The notes under the pieces are model-generated. The model did no database searches and had not been told where the DNA came from. It saw only the letters and a list, made by a program, of their open reading frames with translations. From positions 8,742,001 to 8,806,000 of the forward strand of contig NC_061461.1 of the NCBI RefSeq assembly GCF_022581195.2: a stretch of DNA of 64,000 nt, written 5' to 3'. Of this stretch, positions 13,564 through 27,500 are shown piece after piece. The position numbers and the translations under genes are program-made. This DNA comes from Helicoverpa zea. Its lineage: Eukaryota; Arthropoda; Insecta; Lepidoptera; Noctuidae. Numbering within the stretch: position 1 is the first letter of the stretch; every line of letters begins with the position of its first letter.

Positions 13564-13889
13564 TTGTCATTTATTTAATGTTTTTACGTGTAATATATTT
13601 GCCACACACAACTTAAATGCGAACTAATTAGAATCACTACTTTTATCCCTATGGTCACGTCTATTGCGGTTCAGTTCTCAGCGTTTTGTTTAGTCTGCTG
13701 TGCTTTTGCCGTTAAAGTACAAAAATTAAATATATGGAACGTTTCTAATGGTTATGCGTATTCCGTTGTTTTCAAGTCAACGGGCCCTTAAAATTCAATA
13801 TCAGACTATTCAGATCTTTGATTTTGCTGACCCCGTAGTCGCTGGCATAAGGGACAGGATCCGCGTACGAAGTCGCGGGCAGAAGCTAG

Positions 13890-15537
13890 TATATAATAAG
13901 TTCTGTAAACATTTTGTTTAAGCAGAAGTGTTTAAATAGATCCCACAGTTCTTAAAGTTAAATTATTGAATTCTCGATAACACACCGCTAGCTTATCAGT
14001 TGATCGATCGATTAAAAATAAGAACGAAAAGGAACAGACGGCAAAACACATAAAACCAGAAACATAACTATGTAGGTACTCCAATCTAGGTCGTAATTCA
14101 AAACTTTTAATAGTCATACAAATATGGCAGACAATTTAAAAAAAAAAACGTCGATAAAGAAGTATTCACACGACCTCAAAGTACCGACCGTATCGATAAA
14201 CGTAGGCCTGAACTTGAAGTTGTTATGTTAAGCCTAGATCGCCGAATACGATAAAAACTCTAGCTTAGATTTTAAATCTAGATAAGATGGAAACTTGAGC
14301 CGGGAAACGTGTCAGGGACTTAACGAAATAGTAGCGGAAAATATAAGGTTGATGGTCGGCTTGAGGCTTCCAAAGAACAGACTGTGTAACAAAATGACTT
14401 TGTTCAACAAATTAGAAAATTGGAGTTGAAACAGGTGCGAGTAGTCCTAAGTCAATATGTAAAGTTCAATGATCAGGAGCGAAGCCATTGTTCCTCTTAA
14501 ACCTGTTACTGCCATGATTTGGTTAATTATAGGAATAATGCTTGAAGTGGGAAATTCTGTCGTAACGTTTAGCACAACGAACTTAGCGTTGAATTAGCAA
14601 AGTCTAAATGGTGAAAAGCAAAGAAACAATTAACAGAGTCTAGCTGTAGTTCGAGTAAAATGGACTGAAAATAAAACAGTTGGGTTCGGTCTAAATGTCC
14701 TTTAGTAAAATAGTCAAGAGATTACAGTACGTTTTAATTACTTAGAGGTTAATGACCCGAATTATTTAATCGATTGAAAACATTTTCTCTAGTAGAAAGT
14801 TACTTGTTTCGAAGTGCTACAGGCATTTTTAAGTAACGTATTAAAGCCTGTAGCTAAATTAGTATTACATAAGCATGTTTAAATTGACAGTCATAGAATT
14901 CTAATTGTTCTGTATTAAATAAAGCAACACTACTCCATAAAATTACACACCGACATTTTAAATCATACATTGAGCGACAAGAAAATCGAATCGAACCACG
15001 AACATTATAATTACGCGGCTTTTAATTTAAATTAACAAACCGTGAGATGATTTTACGGCTATAAATATTACTAACTATGAAATGGACCATTGGTCTGTAC
15101 ATTTATTCGACGAAGATATGGTTATGAGCGAAGTGTGTTGAAACTGCCATAATATTACGATATAGATTATGGAAGTGTCAGAGTAACGCGTACGTAATAG
15201 AATATATTGTGGTCATTATATTAATTGTTACTAACTATGTTCGACCACACCGTTTCTGTTTGTAAGTTATAAGCAGTTTTTATTGGTAGGTTACTGTTCG
15301 ATTATTGGTTCTCGTAAAACGATTTTGTTTTTTACCTACTTGTAGTTGTGGCTGAATAAATAGGTATTGAAATTATGCGTGCAGTTTATTTAATATTGTA
15401 AACGTCAATGTAATGTCACACCTGATTAAATTACAAATGATGTGGACCTTTTTGGTTCTACAACAATAGCTCAATATTCTGCTGAATAAACCGGTCTATC
15501 ATGCTGGATTCATTACTCAAACGTATAATGTTAATTT
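13890..15537. other. AT-rich non-coding DNA, no feature recognised
   Basis: No gene or bounded repeat was recognised on either strand. Confidence 0.45.
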
Positions 15538-16331
15538 ATATAGAGCAGTGGTTCTTAACCTTTTTGGCATGAGGGACCACTATACCAAATTTTGTCTTGC
15601 CGGGGACCACCCCAATGGTTTACCTAAATTGAGGGTTCTTTGATAAAGAATACGAGCACACTTTATAATTAAAATTTTCAGATTTTGATCAGATTTTTGT
15701 GACTCCCTTTCGTGCATTCCCTTTACTAACTTCTGAATTCTTGGTTCAGTACTACTCAAAACGAAACGCATGTCACTTGTGTGTCACGGCAGTGGCATTC
15801 AACAGATTTCTATGCTAGTTTTTAACAATCAGAAGCGTCGAAAACCCACGTACGTATTTATAGCTTTAACTAAATCTTTCATTTACAAACTAACATTGTG
15901 TTTAGAAAACGCAAGTACCTACTGTCATACTTATGTATTTAGTTTCCAAATGCGCGAGCGAAGCGAGCGCGAAATTTTTTTCGGATTCAAAACAAACATT
16001 ACGTAAAATGTGGCCCAAACGTACTTAACTTTTTGTTTGTTGACAAAAGCAAAAATAAAGGTACACAGTTTTTGAATACCCGAGCGAAGCGAGCGCGAAT
16101 TTTCAAAGCCAAAATTACGTAAAATGTAGCTCAAACATATTTTTTTTTCTGTTGGACAAGTAAGATGGATATCTTTTATGCATCCATGCGAAAACCCCTG
16201 TTCGCATAGATAAGTCGTTAAAAATAAAATTAGTTAGGTAGGCGCGAAGCAATGCTTCGCGGACCACTTGGAATGCCTCCAGGGACCACCAGTGGTCCGC
16301 GGACCACCGGTTAAGAACCACTGATATAGAG
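15538..16331. mobile_element. Non-autonomous hAT-type DNA transposon with 8-bp target duplication
   Basis: The element proper spans 15546-16323 (778 bases). Its ends are perfect 15-base inverted repeats, CAGTGGTTCTTAACC and GGTTAAGAACCACTG, which match the CAGNGGTTCT(C/T)AACC termini known from hAT elements of the SPIN/Charlie type. The flanking octamers ATATAGAG (15538-15545 and 16324-16331) are identical, as expected for hAT. No transposase frame survives. Inside are 'GGGGACCACC'/'GGGACCACC' blocks near both ends, an imperfect hairpin GCGAAGCAATGCTTCGC at about 16,243-16,259, and two copies of a 129-base module beginning with a mirror-symmetric GCGAGC motif. A segment near 16,140-16,185 is related, on the opposite strand, to 56,700-56,750. 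Confidence 0.85.
15952..16135 (+). repeat. Two mirror-motif modules inside the hAT-type element
   Basis: The motif GCGCGAGCGAAGCGAGCGCG at 15952-15971, followed by an AAATTTTTTT run and an 'ACGTAAAATGTGGCCCAAACGTAC' segment, recurs from about 16081 (CGAGCGAAGCGAGCGCGAATTTT then ACGTAAAATGTAGCTCAAAC). The spacing is 129 bases. The 20-mer reads the same forwards and backwards on one strand, so it is a mirror repeat rather than an inverted repeat. The same module recurs in the 56.8-58.5 kb transposon nest. Confidence 0.8.
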
Positions 16332-19300
16332 CAATTACTTTTTTTATTTTATAAGGCATATAAAGCTTCCGTGTGAAAGTTTCTGTCTTCTTAAATGTTC
16401 TAATATAATAAATTAACTAAGCTTTATCTGTGTGTATCTTATAATAATTTCCTTTTATCTGTTGATACAGTTGTATCAGTACTAATTAGCGTAATCAATC
16501 AATCAAACGGCCGTTGATAAAACTGACACTTCTAGAATTCAACTTTCGAAAAACTAACACGTTCCAAATTCAAGTTCTTAATTCCAAATATGGCCACCGT
16601 GGTTTAATGTCAAATAAATTTTAATTAAATCGAACAGTGTCAAGATGGCCAGTAGTAATTGACAAGCTCTTGATGAATCGTTGCAACCTCCTTGTTATGT
16701 TATAACTAGAGCCCATCTGTCTTTTCTTGGCACTTAAGCTGTACATTGGAAAGGTTTAATTTGATGTTGAATCTATGAGTGATATATCGTATGGGTTTTC
16801 GCTTTCTTTTTACGAGTTTGTTTGTTTGTGGAATATGGGAAGTGACGTGCTGGCTGTTTTGTGTTCGATATTTAAATATTTTTTGTTCGACTTTAAAATG
16901 AGGTTTTCGTTTTTTTTACCTAAATAATTAATTTTTGTTTCTCACGATTTCCTTTGATATTTATTGAGAAATATGTAGTCAACCTTTAGTCGCTACATTT
17001 TCAAATCATAAGATAAATTTCGGCTTCAATAAAAGCTAATCCAATTCGATACATCAAACATAAGCTCATAGATATCTTTTACGACTCTTTATAGAAACGT
17101 ATCAACATTCGTAATAAAACTTTCAATAAATTAATATCCTTTCTATCGTCACATAACGGTACAAAATCAAAACTATAAGGAATGCATTCCTTTGGTATAA
17201 AAAAGGAATAAAAACAAAGCGAGTGTTCCTGAGTTGTATCTGTGAGGCGAGAAGTTGACATTATTCTTCCGTCAGAGCCTTTCAACGATTTACAAGAAGT
17301 CCTTAAGAAGGTGATGCGGCAATTTGTTAAATACAGATTTGGTGGAATGTTATCTGTGTACAGATTTTCTGTCACATATGGAATTTTATCATAAGACTTT
17401 CATCTTATAGTAATTAACTAAACGGAAATGAAATTAAAATTTTCGCAACTAAGAAACTGCTTATTCTTAATAACTAAAATATTTAATTTTAAATGTAAGA
17501 TGGATGTCCATCCTTTCATAGCTTCGAGTAGCCATCATCGAGTCTCGAACAATTTGTCGTGGGACATCAAAGTCCTTGCCCAGTTTGTAATATTAATCGG
17601 AGTATCCCACATTAAATCAACTATCATACTCCTACACAGATCCTATCAACTCGCATTAATTCAAATTCATTTGTAACAGACTCTTCGAGATAAGAACAGG
17701 ATCGTAATAAATGAAACTTAATAAAAATTCCAGTATTTAAGGATTACATCTCTAAAGATTTAAAATTAAACAATAAATTCAATGATTAAGCTACTAAAAA
17801 AATAAAAATTTATTAACAATTATAAAATTACATCAAAACTGTAGAAATCGATTCGAACAACAACGGTTACTTATGAAAATTATTAAAACGCTGGCAGGAT
17901 ACAGCTGCGTTTAAAAAAAGAACACAAGGTTCCATAATTAAATTAGCGTGTTGGAAATTAAAAATGGAAAAGAACACACGGGGCGTCCTACCGACCGCGG
18001 TGGGGCGCCGTCCTCACGACACATACCATAGCGTTTTATACCCATCAAATCGACCGATAATTGAAATGAGTTCCTTGTAAAAAGCAGAAAAACGATTATC
18101 CCTATACCTTTTAAGACGTCCGAGATACACAAATGGACTTTGTATTAGAATTTATGTCACTTAAAAGAGATGATATAAAAAAGCGCCGACGGGTTTACAC
18201 GCAATAAAAATATGGGAACGTTGAGAATGCCTTCCCGGTTGTCAATCGAGGGGTTTCATAATCGTAAAATGTTTTTGATCTACTCACACCGCGTGCTTGT
18301 GTTTAGACATGGTTTGTGAATGACAGTTTGGTTTATGTTTGTGTGATATTTTCATACTATTCGAAATTAAGGAAATAGGTTTTTCTTTTAATTTAATTTA
18401 AATGACCATTCTGGTGTAGAAACACAACACACCCACTAGTTACTATACATACACAGCCACTAGTTTATGAAAGCACTAATCGTGCATTTTTACATCGCAA
18501 ATATTGCAATATAGTTACCAAATAAGTGATACGTAGTTGGTTGGTTTTACTAAAAATATAGGAAAATGTACGTAGAGATTTCACAAGCCTTTAATTTATA
18601 TTAAAATTAAATTAATAACACGCTGTGTCTCAGATGCGTGTGACACATCAATATGCTGATATTGACTTTATGACTTTAAGTGGCAATTACAAGCGATGTT
18701 TATCTAAAAAAACTTTGGTACTGAGCGACTTTTACGATCAGCCGAGTAATATCGTATTAGTTAAACTAAGAAGCGACAAAAAAACGTTTCAAACTTCTTT
18801 AAAAAGCCATAAAGTAATATAATTATTGCGTACTCGTTGCCGCTTTCACGTGAATCGATCATTTTACTAAACACCCTAAAAGATTATAATTATCTTTAAT
18901 TACAGAGACCGTTTGATGTCGGCCATTTTTCTCGTTTCTTAACTATTTTCTGACAACTAATAACGCGTTGCGGTAATCGGTAGGTAATTTATATGCCGAA
19001 TTCTTTACGCCCTGGCCGATTAACGCACCTTTTTAATATTCAAAATAGTTTTTTTTAAGAACACGGACCTTTTTTCTTTGACGGAAATGCACACTCCATC
19101 GCTCAGTTTTATTGGCTTCACAACAAGTGTTTATCAATAACAACAAAAAGCCATAGAAATAGAAAAGGATGTGAACCCTCGAAATATTATTGTTTGTTCA
19201 AAATAAATAAAGAACTCGGCTTTCTATTGATTTGATTATGAATACAGAATATAAAATGTTGCTCTATTTTGTTCACATAGATAACAATGCATGAGACATG

Positions 19301-19818
19301 GACCCTTAGTTGATGTGTGTATTCGAATGTGGGCAGGAAACTTTAAGCGTTTCTTTTCACTTGATTAAGCATTCAAGCAGAATTTGTGATTGCATGTAGG
19401 CATGTACCACACGAACATGAATTTGTAATTTTTATAAATAAGTTCTAAAGAAAAAACATAATAAAATATCCTGCATAAGAAAGTAATCCATCCAACATAG
19501 TTGTCTCAAAAAGAACAAAAACTCCATATAATTAAAATCTTTAGCGCTGCATATATTTCACGAATAATCGAGATACGCTGATGGTCGCCGTTAATAAGAC
19601 ATCAACGGTTTATGATATAAAAATCCTGCCTCCGAGTTAATATAATACCTATTCATTAAAAACACTTGCGCCATGTAAAAATACTGCATTTAAGGCTTGG
19701 CGTAAGCGGTAAGCGGAAAGCGAGGAGCGGAATAGAAGGCTAACCTACCTATATGTTTCATGTGACAGTTGAATGAATGTTTGCTAGAAGGTGCCTTGCG
19801 TTCAGATGAATGATTGAC
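16332..19818. other. AT-rich non-coding DNA, no feature recognised
   Basis: No recognisable gene or transposon boundary. A small GC-rich spot at about 17,978-18,020 is too short to interpret. Confidence 0.45.
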
Positions 19819-19926
19819 ACTTTCATAAGTTGAAGTGAAGAAGACCGATCAATCTGGCGAACTTTGGGGGAGGCCTTTATCCAGCAGTCAACGTCTTTCG
19901 GTTGACACGACGACTTTTATAAGTTG
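19819..19926 (+). mobile_element. 5'-truncated non-LTR retro-copy with target duplication
   Basis: The inserted piece (about 19833-19912, 80 bases) ends in the block 'GGGGGAGGCCTTTATCCAGCAGTCAACGTCTTTCGG', followed by a degenerate GAC/ACG tail. This is a diverged form of the 3' block AGGCCT(A/T)TGTCCAGCAGTGGACGT common in Lepidoptera. It is flanked by ACTTTCATAAGTTG (19819-19832) and ACTTTTATAAGTTG (19913-19926), 13 of 14 bases alike. Only the 3' end of the parent is present, so it is a dead-on-arrival copy. Confidence 0.65.
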
Positions 19927-22900
19927 GGCATGAATAGGTAATTATAATTAATAATATTTAAGTAAAACCTTTTTAGTTAAAATATAATCCGAGTCCTACA
20001 TGGAACTTCAAATTGTAGGAATAATTATCAATTTATCATATCCATTGGTTACCCAATATATTCTGTATATGATAGATATTTTACAGCAGCTTTTATTTAC
20101 TTGACCTGACCATCATAGAATCAAGCAATAAACATAAAGAGTGGCCTTAAACCCATCCATGCATGACTATTAAAATGACACAATATTTATGAACTCAAAC
20201 AATAGCCGATTATTATTACTAAAGTATATAACTTCACACTTAATTCATCAGCAGTCAATAAATCTATGAAACTGTGCAAACAAAATAATATTTATTAGAA
20301 GATTCTGTCAAAGAATCCAATAACTGTAAATATAAATTAGTAAGAAAACATATCACTTATGAAACAAACGTCCATACTTTCTTTAGTCCGAACATATTTT
20401 TCTTTCCTCATTACTATTCCTCTTGAACAATGTATAAAGAAAATGTATGAAGAAATACTACCAGCTCTTGGTGTAATTGTCAAAACACCTAACGTGTTCG
20501 CTAAGTAGGTATAACTTGTTTGAATAGTGTATATTTTTCTCTCTATTATTCCACCTACGCCCTCTGTCTTGGTTACAGGTGTGATCATTTAGAATTTTGG
20601 AACATAGAACAGAAATATACGTGCAGAAGTGACAGTAATATACCAGAGCTTCTTCAGCTAATAGCGCGTACCTTTAGTGCCAAAGGACGCAAAAGTCATT
20701 ATAGTTTTTCTTTTTATATATTTTTTTTAATAAGTCAGAAAATTGAATGTGAAAAAAACATTCTTGAAGTAATTTTTTAGGGGTAGGTATTATTATGTGT
20801 CGCCTAACTAATTACCTTTTGGTGATTACCTGCGTACGAACCTATTATGAATTCATTGTCGTATATAAATTATTTCTCATTATTGTTTTGTCACTGAACT
20901 GAGCCTTCTGTAACTTTCATTCACGTTTAAAAGAACGTGCCTTTGTCAAAATCTCATTGTCGCTTTCTCCGCCCACGCTGTCTCCAGTGCCTTGAGCCGA
21001 GGTGTTAACTACTAAACCCACAATTACGCATATTGCCTGATCACATCAAAAGCCCCGGCCGACAAGCTATTATGATGCAGACGAATTAAAACGAAAACAT
21101 TTAATTTGCTATTAATACTCTGAGGCCATGAAGCTGGTAAACTTTGTAGGTAAGGAGGTTTATGACTTTCAGTAAAACGCCTAGTATATGGATCACGCAG
21201 CACGTAAATAATATAATTGTAAAATAAAAGCAGCTGAAGTTACTACTGCTACATGTCATAGTCGAAATAATTACCAGAAAATTGCATAAAAAAATTTAAA
21301 ATATATATCACCTATATTGTAAAATTGTTTGTGCAATTTGTTAATTCCACCGAAAACCAAATAATCGAGAACCAATCGTGTTCGAAACTCAAAAAGTTAT
21401 CAAAGAAAAGCCAGATAATATTAAAAACAAAAGAAAGGAAAACTATTTTAAATAAAATCCTCTATTGCGTAGATTATAAAACTTTGAGTCCGCTTCCAAA
21501 TAGTTTTGTTTTCCCGACTCGGTTCTAGGAAATGGCAAGTCAAAGTTATGTATAAATTCTTTTCCCTCGACGTTTAAACTGTGAACGAACTTACATTCAC
21601 TCTTTATTGAAATGGACATTTACAACATTAGAAATGAGTACTATTTTAGGAATGGTGCTTGAAGTTTCTCTTTTTCGTGTTATAAGTAAGCCTTCTTTAT
21701 ATATGTCTAATTTATAGACCCACGTAGTTATTTGTAACCGTAGTAATATTTAACTATGCAAAATGTGAAAAAATCGTTTGATATTAAATACATCATGTAT
21801 CTTCAGATTTTAGAGTCATCAACATCATCATCACTGAGAGGTTTGGCCAACCTCTCATTCGTCACGTAAAACAGTGACGAACGCGTACTCCAGAAATTTC
21901 CCAGTCACGGTACTTAAAACAAATCAATAGACCGCTGATTGCAACCATCTTCGCACTAAAGGTGAAAGTGATAAACTTAATACACAAATATTTATAGCAC
22001 CCACTTTCTGTCAACTTGAGTAAATGCTTCATTACATTTAATGTGTTTTTCTTTGCGTTCTCCCATAAAACTAAGACATTAGTAAAGTGGGGCACACCGT
22101 TAAACCGCTTGTCAACAATTGTCTATACTCATTAAGTACTTCACTTTCATTATACTTAGAAATGTAATAAACAAGACCTAGGAAGCGTTTAAGATTAAGA
22201 TTTCACTGATTTCAGGTGAAAGTGAATCAAACAATTTGCTTCTACATGTGTATACTTAATTCACAAACATCTGTTGTGACCATGTAATAAATTCACTTGC
22301 GCTTTTACTTACCTTTATTGATTCCGTGAAACATTACCTGATCTATCAAAACATTGATTGAATACAAACGTAGGCTGTAACAAGTCAACAACCTTATAAA
22401 GCAAAGTTATAATTAAACAAATTTCCTCTTCACCTTAGCGAATAACATGAACGCATTGAACCCGTACCGCGTACTCTCAAACTTGAGTAAAAGTTCACGT
22501 TTCCGAAGTACTAACTAGCTACGTTAAGACGTTGATACCATTGTGATCTAACCGCCGACTAGTTACAGATACTGCTTGTACAAAGTTTTACCTCAAGTTT
22601 GGAGGCAACAACCTCTTGGTAATGCTGATAAAGGAAAATGTTTGGGAGTAAACAAAACACAAACGATTTTATTTTTCACTATATTTTTGTATGCATAGGG
22701 GTTGTCGCCCCTTATCGTGAGATTGGGACAACAATTAATCACTGGAAATTGTTGCTAAGAACGGATCGGAAGCATTGGATTAAGTAACCTGTAATAGAGA
22801 CTTTAAAAACTATGCAATGTAGCAAATCCACGGTGCCCAGGCCCACTCTAACATATAACAAACAAAAACAGTCCACGTTTACTTTAAACGTGACTGCATT

Positions 22901-24115
22901 CATTCAACTACACATTCATCACCCAAACATAACACTCACAATAAAGAAATACGTTTTATGACAAAAAATTAAACAAACACGAAGCTATAGATCATAAAAA
23001 TTACTTTATAATATAAAAAGTTTCAAGTTTGACTCCTTCTTGTAACGAATAATGCGCCCACGCATATATTCCGGGTAAAAGTTGCTTTCCAAATGCAATT
23101 GTATGCCGTGACGAGTTCGAAAAACGAGCTTCCCTGTGTACCAGTAGCCCGGTCAATAAACGATCATTTGTATTTTCGAACAAAAGTGTAAAGAACTGAA
23201 AGTGTCGAACATCGTCTCTATGTCAAAAGTTGAAAGTACTTAGAGATTTATTTAATGATTGAGTCTGAACCAACTACATATTTTAGCAATCTTGATTGTA
23301 AATTATCCCGTATTGATAGAAATGAGCTACAAATTAAAAATCATTCAACTTCCATTCTTATATTACGCACTTAACCTTCGTAGTTGCAGAATTTTCTTTA
23401 ATAACTATGCACAGTAAATTACAAATTAAATGTGTGTAGAATTAATTATTTCGATACTCATGGTCACAGAGGATTAATAAACGGAGATCTCAAATTCGCG
23501 GAGAACGCATTTGGGCCGAACTTTTGTGTTCGCATTTCTAATTTTATACTGCATCTTTATTATTAATTTAACATACTGAAAATAAGTACATTTCAAAGTA
23601 GCCGTTACTAAAACGTTTTCAAAATATCTGATTTAAAGTACTCCACGTTTTGTAAGTACCTAAACTTATCGTCAATCTAAGAATACTGTGAAGGTTTCCA
23701 AAAAAAAAATATTTTCGCATCTCTCTCCATTAAGTTTTCTCTGTGTCCAAACCGCATGATCGTGTTACGACTAATATGCCGTATAATAATGAACACATTA
23801 CCTCGACCGTCTGCCCACTACGACACTATTAGCTAAACAAATTGTAATTACATACATCACCTATGTTTAATTAATGCCATTACGAATTCACACTGAGGTT
23901 AAGCAATTAGGTAGCGACCACATTATTGCGTGGGCGGGAGATAATAACTTGTTCAAACTTCGGTGATTTTTGTATATTTCCTTAAGGATTTTGTTTGTAT
24001 CTTTTGTCCTTAAGATGACTAAACTTCACGTACATGAGATATTCTGAGAAATAAGTACTCACTTAAAATTTGTTTGTACAAAGTTGCTTCTTTGATTTCA
24101 ATTGACCTTAACCGT
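19927..24115. other. AT-rich non-coding DNA with one small hairpin
   Basis: No gene was recognised. At 21837-21857 there is a perfect 8-bp stem GAGAGGTT/AACCTCTC with a 5-base loop, just after a (CATCAT)-rich stretch. It might be a remnant of another (GAT)n-tailed repeat but has no clear boundaries. Confidence 0.4.
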
Positions 24116-24253
24116 CTTACCACAAAAACTTTTAAACGTCAGTTTATGCCTTGTCTAAAAAAATGTCAAATTATGACGTTGACATATGGTTCATTTTGCA
24201 GCCAAAATTTTATTAGACAAGTGTAAAACAGGGTTTAAAGTTTTTGTAGTAAG
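24116..24253. mobile_element. Small MITE with about 40-bp imperfect inverted repeats
   Basis: The left end CTTACCACAAAAACTTTTAAAC (24116 on) and the right end GTTTAAAGTTTTTGTAGTAAG (to 24253) are imperfect inverted repeats. A second paired stretch follows inwards, 'CCTTGTCTAA' on the left with 'TTAGACAAG' on the right. Total length is about 138 bases and it has no coding capacity. I recall this terminus (CTTACTACAAAAACTTTTAAACCC) as a dispersed Lepidoptera MITE. The target duplication could not be settled. TA is possible but not proven, so the superfamily is open. Confidence 0.65.
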
Positions 24254-24453
24254 GCCCATAGAGTTTTGAAATATAATAACATTTATGATACGAGGCCTTA
24301 AGCATCGTTTGCCTTAGACGACAATCAGTAAAGAAAACTAATCCGTCTATTAGTATTAGAGGCCCATCGCGCCACTTAGCCCATTCAATTCGTGAGTAGG
24401 TAGCTGTTAAGGCGAAGTTTCTTTCAGCTAATATTTAATCTTTTTCTGTTCTC

Positions 24454-24552
24454 ATCAGGTAAGTTGCTTTAGTCGCGTAGTTGCAGCAGGCTAGACTGGA
24501 AGCTGACCCCAACATAGTTGGGAAAAGGCTCGGGAGATAATCAGGTAAGTTG
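24454..24552 (+). mobile_element. 5'-truncated SINE 3'-end fragment with exact 13-bp target duplication
   Basis: The inserted piece (24467-24539) contains 'CTAGACTGGAAGCTGACCCC' and 'AACATAGTTGGGAAAAGGCTCGG', which is the 3' end of the SINE seen in full at 63350-63739 (there on the minus strand). It is flanked by an identical 13-mer, ATCAGGTAAGTTG, at 24454-24466 and 24540-24552. The tRNA-derived head is absent, so it cannot be transcribed from its own promoter. Confidence 0.75.
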
Positions 24553-27500
24553 GTTCTTTTATATGCATTAAAGACACATGATTATTTATTGTAAATCAAA
24601 GTACCGGCTAAGTATTACAAAAGCTTGAATTTGCTCCTAACAAATGGAAGTTTAGAGAGGAGGAGAGGAGAACAATGGAGAGGTATTCGATTATATTTTT
24701 GATAGAATACCCTGCGCGTCCCAAAATAAACTTAATAACATTAAAATTCTATTTATAAACGTAAAACAGATTTTCCTACTGATAATAACAAAAATAGACT
24801 AAGTATAAACATTATTTAAGGGAACAATAATAAAATCACGTTGATCAGATATAATAAGTGGTTATTAAAGTCTATTTCGGGAAAAGCTTGGAAAAATACT
24901 GTTATATTATTTTGTTATAAGTAACTGTTTGTTTATTGAGTAACAAAATTAGGGAAAATTTCCTTCTACTCAAGGAACAGGGATCCTTTATTATTGAAAT
25001 CGAGAAAAAAAAGAAATAATTGTTTTATATTGCAATTAAACACAATTAGTCCTTAACCAACCGGGCATGAGTACATAGAATTTTAATGACTTCGATCAAA
25101 ATTTGAAGCTAACGTCTTCTCTTTAAGACGCCGTCTCAATAATTCATCAGTCCCCCCTTATTTGGGCGTCGCGTGTTCATATGACTGACATACGAATTAC
25201 ATTGTGTCTGCATAGACTGCCTCACGTACGCATCGGTCTTTAGCGAAAAATAAATATACCTACGTCAATTTATTTTCTTATGGCTTATAAATAGACGTAA
25301 TTTACATAGAGGTAAGAATGAACTGCTAAACTATTGTTGTGAACTCCTAAAAACTGTCAAAGAATACAGTAAAAGTTATGAAATATTAAGTGGACATAAT
25401 CGTTCAATGTCCTGTCTACGCATAGCCTTACACTGTTACTAGAACTAAAACAATTACTTAACATACAACAATCAAAGTAACGGAACGTACATTGAACAAC
25501 AAAATACAACAACATATACACCACCATACATCAAACATTTGAACAAAACGCAGCCACAAGAAAAAGAATCAATCATGATTGATTTGTTTTTAAATCCCGC
25601 CCACACTTATTACAAGTAGCTGAAATAAAAAATGTCTGCCTTTCAATGCGTCTAGACGGTTCTGTGGTAATCGGTAATGTGGTCCGCTAATTGGCGGCCA
25701 ATGTTTGCGCCAATGTTTCTGGATTTGTTGGCTTACGAATTATGATTGGTCTAGCCGCGTTATGAATTAAAATTGTCACTTGTTCGTATCAATTTGAAGT
25801 TGTAGGTACCTTAAATATATGAAAAAGAAATATAATAATGAAAATATGCTGTTTATTAATATATTTCTTTTCTACTTTTTATTTTCACTTCGTTTAGGCA
25901 CTGAACTCATCAGACATCATCTAAACCGATACGAAACTACAACTATTTCCTCAACCATTTTTGGCCAAACATTGGCCCAAACAGAACCATAGTAACACGA
26001 GACAGCCACAAACAATTCTTCTACCCACATATAACAGTTATTGTTGGCGACTGGCGACGAGACGCGGTTTCTTAATGTGCAAATAAAAAATTGTCTTAAA
26101 CCATTAAATCTTGTACCTACATGCATGTGTAGACAGAAACTATTCCTACATGGAAGCACCATTATTTTAATGTATGTTTATATGTAACGTAGGTATATGA
26201 TTAATGAACGACGAGTGTATTGGACGGTTCGAATTATTGTATTGAGTATTGGGCTGCTACGCTGGGCTCGCGTGTTTTCTAAGCTACGGAAATGGTTTCC
26301 AATAAGAACTTTATGTGTAAATGTAGATACCTACATTATTGCATATACATGCATAAAAGTATATAAAATTGGATTCGACTCTTACTAAATAGTCCAGGAT
26401 TAGTTATCACATAATATACTTATATTACTAAGAAAGAGATGCGTTGAGTAATAGTGACTCAGTATTTCACAACATGTATTATCTACATATGATACAATAC
26501 TTATTCCAAAATACCTACAATGTTATAATGCAGAATAATGTCAAATCCGAAACACCGAGTTATTTCAGCGTATTTAATTTTTTTCTTGTATCCCTACCAT
26601 ATAAATAAAATATGAGAAAAGTGCTACATCTTAAGCATTCTTTGCAACAGCACACGTTAACAAGATTATATTCCCAAGCTTCGAACATCTTTCATTTAAA
26701 ATCATCGCTTTCACTAATACAAGATGTCAACGTTATTGCTTCAGTCAATTACATCCTTAAAAGGCTACTCAAAATAGGCTTTAAGGCAATAAAGTTCAGT
26801 TGCGATAAATTCCTAAGCGCCACATTACCGACAGTTTACAACAAGCGGCATCTATTGAAACTACATTGTGTTCAATTTCACCAGTTTGACTGATGTTTTG
26901 CTTTGACATCTATTAACATTCATCTTTTAAGTTGTGGGTGTTCCAGGATGTTACGTGGTGTCTTATAATTGGTGAAAAGAACATAACAATAAAGGAATAA
27001 CCTTGTTGGAAACAAATAGTCATCGAATGCTTCACAATCTCATCATCCGTCTAAGCAAGAAGATGTGAAGGTAACTTGTCCACCATGACATAGTGGAAAA
27101 TCTTTGTGAAATCAGTCACCATACGGTACAACAGTCTGACATTCGAAAAGTGCTGTTTTGCAGCCAAGTTTTAATAAACGAATTTTTTTATTTTTTTATT
27201 ACTAAGATTCTTATTTCAGACTGAGCTTCAGACAAAATGTATACTTACAAGAAGTTTTCTTTTACAAAAAAGATAAACCAATTGCCTTTCCACTTTGCTT
27301 ATCAATGTGCCAAATATTATACTATACTATATATACTCATAACAGAGGAAGCCAATAACTCCAATCATAAATACTTTAATAGAAACCAAACAAGTGCCCT
27401 CTGAATGACGTCACAGAAACCTGATACACTAATTCCCAATTTAATTGTATTAGATGTTATCATTATCTGACAAAATGCGACTGTAATTGGAATAATATTG

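Larger units (their letters stand above)
11453..13889 (+). mobile_element. Helitron-like element (composite, with later insertions)
   Basis: The 5' end reads A|TCTTCTATACATATAATAAATC and the 3' end reads CGCGGGCAGAAG-CTAG|T. This is the A|TC...CTRR|T pattern expected of Helitron-type rolling-circle elements. The end block (GAAGTCGCGGGC..AAGCTAG) and the early 'TGTTTGTTTGTACACGCTAATCTTCGGAACTACTGAACGGATTT' segment at about 11,600-11,643 match dispersed Lepidoptera repeats as I remember them. No Rep/helicase frame is present, so it is non-autonomous. The interior holds a 122-bp tandem array, a GC-rich insert and a SINE, which explains the unusual length. The 5' boundary is less certain than the 3' one. 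Confidence 0.6.

Noticed and set aside
21815..21860. Third-family (CATCAT)n retro-copy
   Set aside because: The trinucleotide run is short and broken, with no recognised 3' block or flanking duplication; only the small hairpin is noted.
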